Origin: Acidobacteria bacterium UBA2990
GTDB taxonomy: Bacteria; Acidobacteriota; Vicinamibacteria; Vicinamibacterales; UBA8438
Reading direction: 5' to 3'
NCBI GenBank assembly: GCA_002347025.1
Contig: DEAE01000031.1
Span: forward strand, 260,281 to 307,085
Length of the DNA stretch: 46,805 bases
Shown here: positions 44,196-46,805 of the stretch, one piece after another
Position numbering within the stretch: position 1 is the first letter of the stretch
Layout: each line of letters begins with the position of its first letter
Notes under the pieces: generated by a model
The model's database searches: none
Told to the model about the DNA's origin: nothing
What the model saw: the letters and a program-made list of their open reading frames with translations, nothing else
Program-made: the position numbers and the translations under genes

Positions 44196-45216
44196 ATGGT
44201 TGCTCGGTCGGGTTCGCTTCTTGTACCCGCGCTCCGGCGAGAATGCCGTACATTCCGATGTTGCCTTCATGGCAAGCATATTCATAGACCGCATCGTCGG
44301 TTTGAGACAGAGGAACCAGCGCTGTCCAGGGGCGGGTCCATGTGGCGGGATCCGTGACGGTGACCTCGTAGTGAAGAGTGTCAGGTCCCATTCTCGTGAG
44401 TCGTTCGACTAGTCGTCTGCCTGCCCCTGAATTGCGGTAGAGCGCTCGCGGGTCAAAATTTGTAGTTTCCACGACGAGCGTGTCTTCTTCCCAGTGTCCC
44501 CGCGCGTCACCGTGCCACTGACGGATGCTGTTGCTGACATGTGGTGCATCGGAGATGGGAATCACTCTGGCGTCGTGAATCATTTCGCCGAGCATAACGA
44601 TGTGGCCTGGAGTTTGGAAGATCTGGTAGTAGCTGTTATAGCCAGCGCCGATGCCCCCTATGCGCGGTATTCCATAGGTGAGGCAGCGGACCTGCAGCGG
44701 AAGATCTTCTGGTCCGTCGTAGGGCCTGAGCTGTCGCTGTTCCGCCTGGTCAGCCTGTTGGCGTTCCGCCTGCCGGGTCAGGGGCGGGAGTTTGCCATCG
44801 GGGGGATCAGTGATGAGAGAGGTTCGGTTTTCGAAAACGCGGTCTACCATCCACACGGAACTGTAGTTTCCGGTACCTCCGTCCCGTGACACATTCCTTT
44901 CGACATTATCCAGTACAGCCTGGAAGACGCCATCGCCAAAGGCGGCGTCGTCGGCACCGCCGAAGAGGCGCTGGGCTGCTTCACGCATGGTGGCTAGTTC
45001 TTCCGGAGTGAAAGTCGCTTTGTCTGCTAACTCGTCTGGCCGTTCAAGTGGCGTAGCACTATTGTTCGCCCAGACACCGGACAGGTCGGGGCGCCCGGCG
45101 GCTGTGCGCGGAACTTCCCTGTTGTTCGGCGAAGCCTGAGCGTCAGCGAGCGAGGGAAGCGTTAGCACGAGGGTCACGCATAGGAACAATGACTGTAGCA
45201 GGGTGATCATGCGCAT
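44194..45216 (-). CDS. Exported protein of unknown function with RPDLSGVW motif
   Basis: A 340-residue secreted protein. A signal peptide covers about residues 1-27 (ending LADAQA), followed by GRPDLSGVWANN (41-52), an opening common in large families of exported proteins from Acidobacteriota and related soil and marine bacteria. Later blocks (CLTYGIPRIGGIGAGYNSYYQIFQ, GEMIHDARVIP, WHGDARGHWEEDTLVVETTNF) also match that group from memory. No enzymatic role is established. AGGAG lies eight bases ahead of the ATG. It is transcribed alone. Confidence 0.7.
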   Translation of the reverse strand: MRMITLLQSLFLCVTLVLTLPSLADAQASPNNREVPRTAAGRPDLSGVWANNSATPLERPDELADKATFTPEELATMREAAQRLFGGADDAAFGDGVFQAVLDNVERNVSRDGGTGNYSSVWMVDRVFENRTSLITDPPDGKLPPLTRQAERQQADQAEQRQLRPYDGPEDLPLQVRCLTYGIPRIGGIGAGYNSYYQIFQTPGHIVMLGEMIHDARVIPISDAPHVSNSIRQWHGDARGHWEEDTLVVETTNFDPRALYRNSGAGRRLVERLTRMGPDTLHYEVTVTDPATWTRPWTALVPLSQTDDAVYEYACHEGNIGMYGILAGARVQEANPTEQP

Positions 45217-45722
45217 CGACGGCTTCTCCTAGGGGGCTGTATTGGTTCTCCAACCAGCGCGGTCAACTTAAAGGTTGCCAGCATCTTAATCCATCGGGGC
45301 TATGTCGGTCGATGGTTCGGGGTCTGTTTGAAACGTCGGAAGTGGTTGAGGCAGAAGTGAAGCTCCGCTGAATCGGTTAAAGGTTAATGAGGGTCTGGCT
45401 GCCATCACAGCCGTTTAAGGTGAGACGGTGGCAGTTGTTGGCTGAGACACGGGGCCACGGATTAAGTCGTTGGACGAATTGCTCACGTTTCTCCAGCGTC
45501 GGGTTGAAGGCTGACCTGTATAATACTGGACGGGTACGCCCACCCAAGGGACGCCCGCAAACACGCGGCGGTGGCGGCGATCAGTGGCGGTGTGTGCCAA
45601 TAGTGTGACAATAGTGTGACAAGAAACTGTGATTCACTGACACCGGACGCCATCCAATGACATCCACCGACATACGAAACAGCCAACGAATCCGGGCCGT
45701 TTCTCGCTAACTTGTTGAAAAT
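45217..45722. other. Intergenic region between the RPDLSGVW gene and tRNA-Ala
   Basis: About 500 bases without a credible gene. It holds the promoter of the leftward gene and probably that of tRNA-Ala. TATAAT at 45519-45524 on the plus strand is a perfect -10 but lacks a -35. An 11-bp tandem repeat lies at 45598-45619. Short open frames here show no family resemblance. Confidence 0.4.
45598..45619. repeat. Two tandem copies of an 11-bp unit
   Basis: CAATAGTGTGA occurs twice head to tail, followed by CAA as the start of a third copy. It lies about 100 bp upstream of tRNA-Ala. It may be a replication slip or a paired protein-binding site; nothing in the sequence decides. Confidence 0.6.
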
Positions 45723-45798
45723 GGGCCGCTAGCTCAGTTGGGAGAGCGCTGCGTTCGCAACGCAGAGGTCGTGGGTTCGAATCCCATGCGGTCCACCA
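45723..45798 (+). tRNA. tRNA-Ala (anticodon CGC)
   Basis: A complete cloverleaf of 76 bases with encoded CCA. Acceptor strands GGGCCGC / GCGGTCC pair with G3-U70, the alanine identity pair. The D-arm is GCTC AGTTGGGA GAGC. The anticodon stem is CTGCG / CGCAG with loop TTCGCAA, giving anticodon CGC for GCG codons. The T-arm is GTGGG TTCGAAT CCCAT. The gene stands alone and is followed after 102 bp by the end of an AIPR-type gene on the other strand; tRNA 3' ends are common integration sites. Confidence 0.97.
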
Positions 45799-45900
45799 AC
45801 AACCTTCTACGACTATTCCACTTACGGACCAGCGACCTGCTGTAAAATTGGCCGGTCGACACTTTACTTGATCGCTCAGACGCTTCGCGTCGAGGTCTAG

Positions 45901-46805
45901 TTAAGAGGCTGAAAGGGGAAACTTAAATCCAGCCTGGTGAAGACGTTCGAACAAATATTTGAGTACGTTCTTTTCACTTTTTGTGTAATTCAACTTTCCC
46001 GCCGCCATCTTCGCTAACGACTTGGCCGCCTTAGGTGACAACAGATTGCGCTTCTCAGCGAATATCCTGATCTCCGAAGCATGCGGACTCAGTTCAACCA
46101 GAAACACATCGAACTCAACCTCCTTACCGAACTTCCCTTCATCTGAGGCTTCTTTCGTTCTCTGCTTTTGCTCCTCCCGATCGATCGTGGATTCCGCAAG
46201 GTCGACACCGACCGTGATCTGCAGTTTCTTTACCGCAGCCCAACACGCCTGTCTCTTGCAATACTCGCTAATATTCTCTATCTCTGGAGGAGCCGACTTG
46301 ATTTCACGAGCGACTTCAGGCGCACACCTAGCCAGCGCCTCTTCGAGTTCATCGCTCAAGCCCTGGGATTGCCAGATCTTCTGGAGGTCGATCCGTGATT
46401 TTCGAGAATGCTCAAGATAATTCACGAGCCATGCCACGGTATAGGTAACGATGTTGGCCTTGTAACCCCGGTCTGCCTTGTACCAGTCAGCCTTGCCTAC
46501 CATCGTGTCGGTCCAGCGAAAAAGAATCGTCTTCGCCACGGCATCCCTGAAGTAGTCCTCGTGAAAGGTCTCCCCGCCAGCACCGTCCCATCGCTTGCCG
46601 ATGTCCTCTGCGAACGACAGAAAACACTTCTGGGCTCCCTTGCTGACCACATCAGGCTTACGCTCGAATGTCATCTCCGTCTTGGCCAAGTCTGTCTTGA
46701 CAATGACCTGGTTCTGAGGAAATTCCGTCTTAAAGAGGTCTCGCTCTCTCTTTGAGCCATAAGCCTGGCTGTCCTTGTATTGCCCGCGTCCAGGCACCCC
46801 AAATC
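45901..46805 (-). CDS. AIPR family protein (abortive-infection phage resistance), C-terminal part
   Basis: About 300 C-terminal residues of a protein whose N-terminal part lies beyond the window; the frame is open at the edge. It matches, from memory, the C-terminal third of AIPR proteins (PF10592, usually 550-700 residues): GRGQYKD, VIVKTDLAKTEM, VVSKGAQKCFLSF, a FHEDYFRDAVAKTILF segment, YKANIVTYTVAWLVNYLE, IDLQKIWQSQGLSDELEEAL and ENISEYCKRQACW. AIPR proteins are linked to phage defence, often beside restriction-modification genes. The last 90 residues are lysine-rich and less conserved. It lies next to tRNA-Ala, pointing toward it, so it may be the edge of an integrated defence island. 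Confidence 0.75.
   Translation of the reverse strand, partial: FGVPGRGQYKDSQAYGSKRERDLFKTEFPQNQVIVKTDLAKTEMTFERKPDVVSKGAQKCFLSFAEDIGKRWDGAGGETFHEDYFRDAVAKTILFRWTDTMVGKADWYKADRGYKANIVTYTVAWLVNYLEHSRKSRIDLQKIWQSQGLSDELEEALARCAPEVAREIKSAPPEIENISEYCKRQACWAAVKKLQITVGVDLAESTIDREEQKQRTKEASDEGKFGKEVEFDVFLVELSPHASEIRIFAEKRNLLSPKAAKSLAKMAAGKLNYTKSEKNVLKYLFERLHQAGFKFPLSAS

Noticed and set aside
45519..45524. TATAAT as the promoter of tRNA-Ala
   Set aside because: It lies about 200 bp from the tRNA, with no -35 box at a usable distance; it may be a chance match.

Overview
The window reads as chromosomal DNA of a Gram-negative bacterium. It carries a nearly complete KDO (LPS inner core) synthesis block, a Rieske/cytochrome b respiratory complex and single-copy translation genes. 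Several traits point to Acidobacteriota, perhaps Vicinamibacteria: the transaldolase-fusion type of glucose-6-phosphate isomerase, a bc-type complex with a giant multihaem cytochrome c, the order rplM-rpsI-rpsB-tsf-pyrH-frr, and a secreted protein opening with an RPDLSGVW motif. This assignment is inference from gene content, not a phylogeny.

Layout: (1) 1-80, the 3' end of a tRNA, probably initiator tRNA-fMet, with its terminator. (2) 0.6-5.2 kb, an ammonium transporter, a tartrate/D-malate-type dehydrogenase, and a divergent pair of a class III CoA-transferase and a crotonase-fold protein. (3) 5.2-7.5 kb, rpiB-pgi, sugar-phosphate isomerases. (4) 7.9-9.9 kb, divergent pncB/pncA for NAD salvage. 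(5) 9.9-16.4 kb, a leftward respiratory operon: HEAT-repeat membrane protein, Rieske protein, cytochrome b6-like, cytochrome b C-terminal half and an eight-haem cytochrome c. (6) 16.5-21.0 kb, dcd, DUF2905, ndk, and mdh-sucC-sucD of the TCA cycle. (7) 21.5-30.2 kb, serA, a PilP/GspC-like protein, then rightward kdsB-pyrG-kdsA-kdsD-lapB-coaE linking KDO synthesis to LPS control. (8) 30.2-36.6 kb, folD, two sodium-coupled amino-acid symporters, thiE, accB and an Xaa-Pro peptidase. (9) 36.9-42.0 kb, rightward rplM-rpsI-rpsB-tsf-pyrH-frr, then thrC. (10) 42.0-46.8 kb, a looser accessory stretch: two exported proteins of unknown role, an M23 peptidase-like lipoprotein, tRNA-Ala(CGC), and the C-terminal part of an AIPR-family (abortive-infection phage-resistance) protein running off the right edge.

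Most of the window is housekeeping DNA. The points most worth a second look are: the coaE frame, which has no ordinary start codon before its P-loop; start codons placed 5-11 nt behind TATAAT-like boxes without a Shine-Dalgarno (pncA, kdsA, pyrH), suggesting leaderless mRNAs; the eight-haem cytochrome with a long coiled coil and its HEAT-protein neighbour; a terminator at 44.2 kb that serves no visible gene; and the AIPR protein beside tRNA-Ala, which may open a defence island beyond the window. No CRISPR array, insertion sequence or intact prophage was seen, and I cannot show a wholly new system inside this window.
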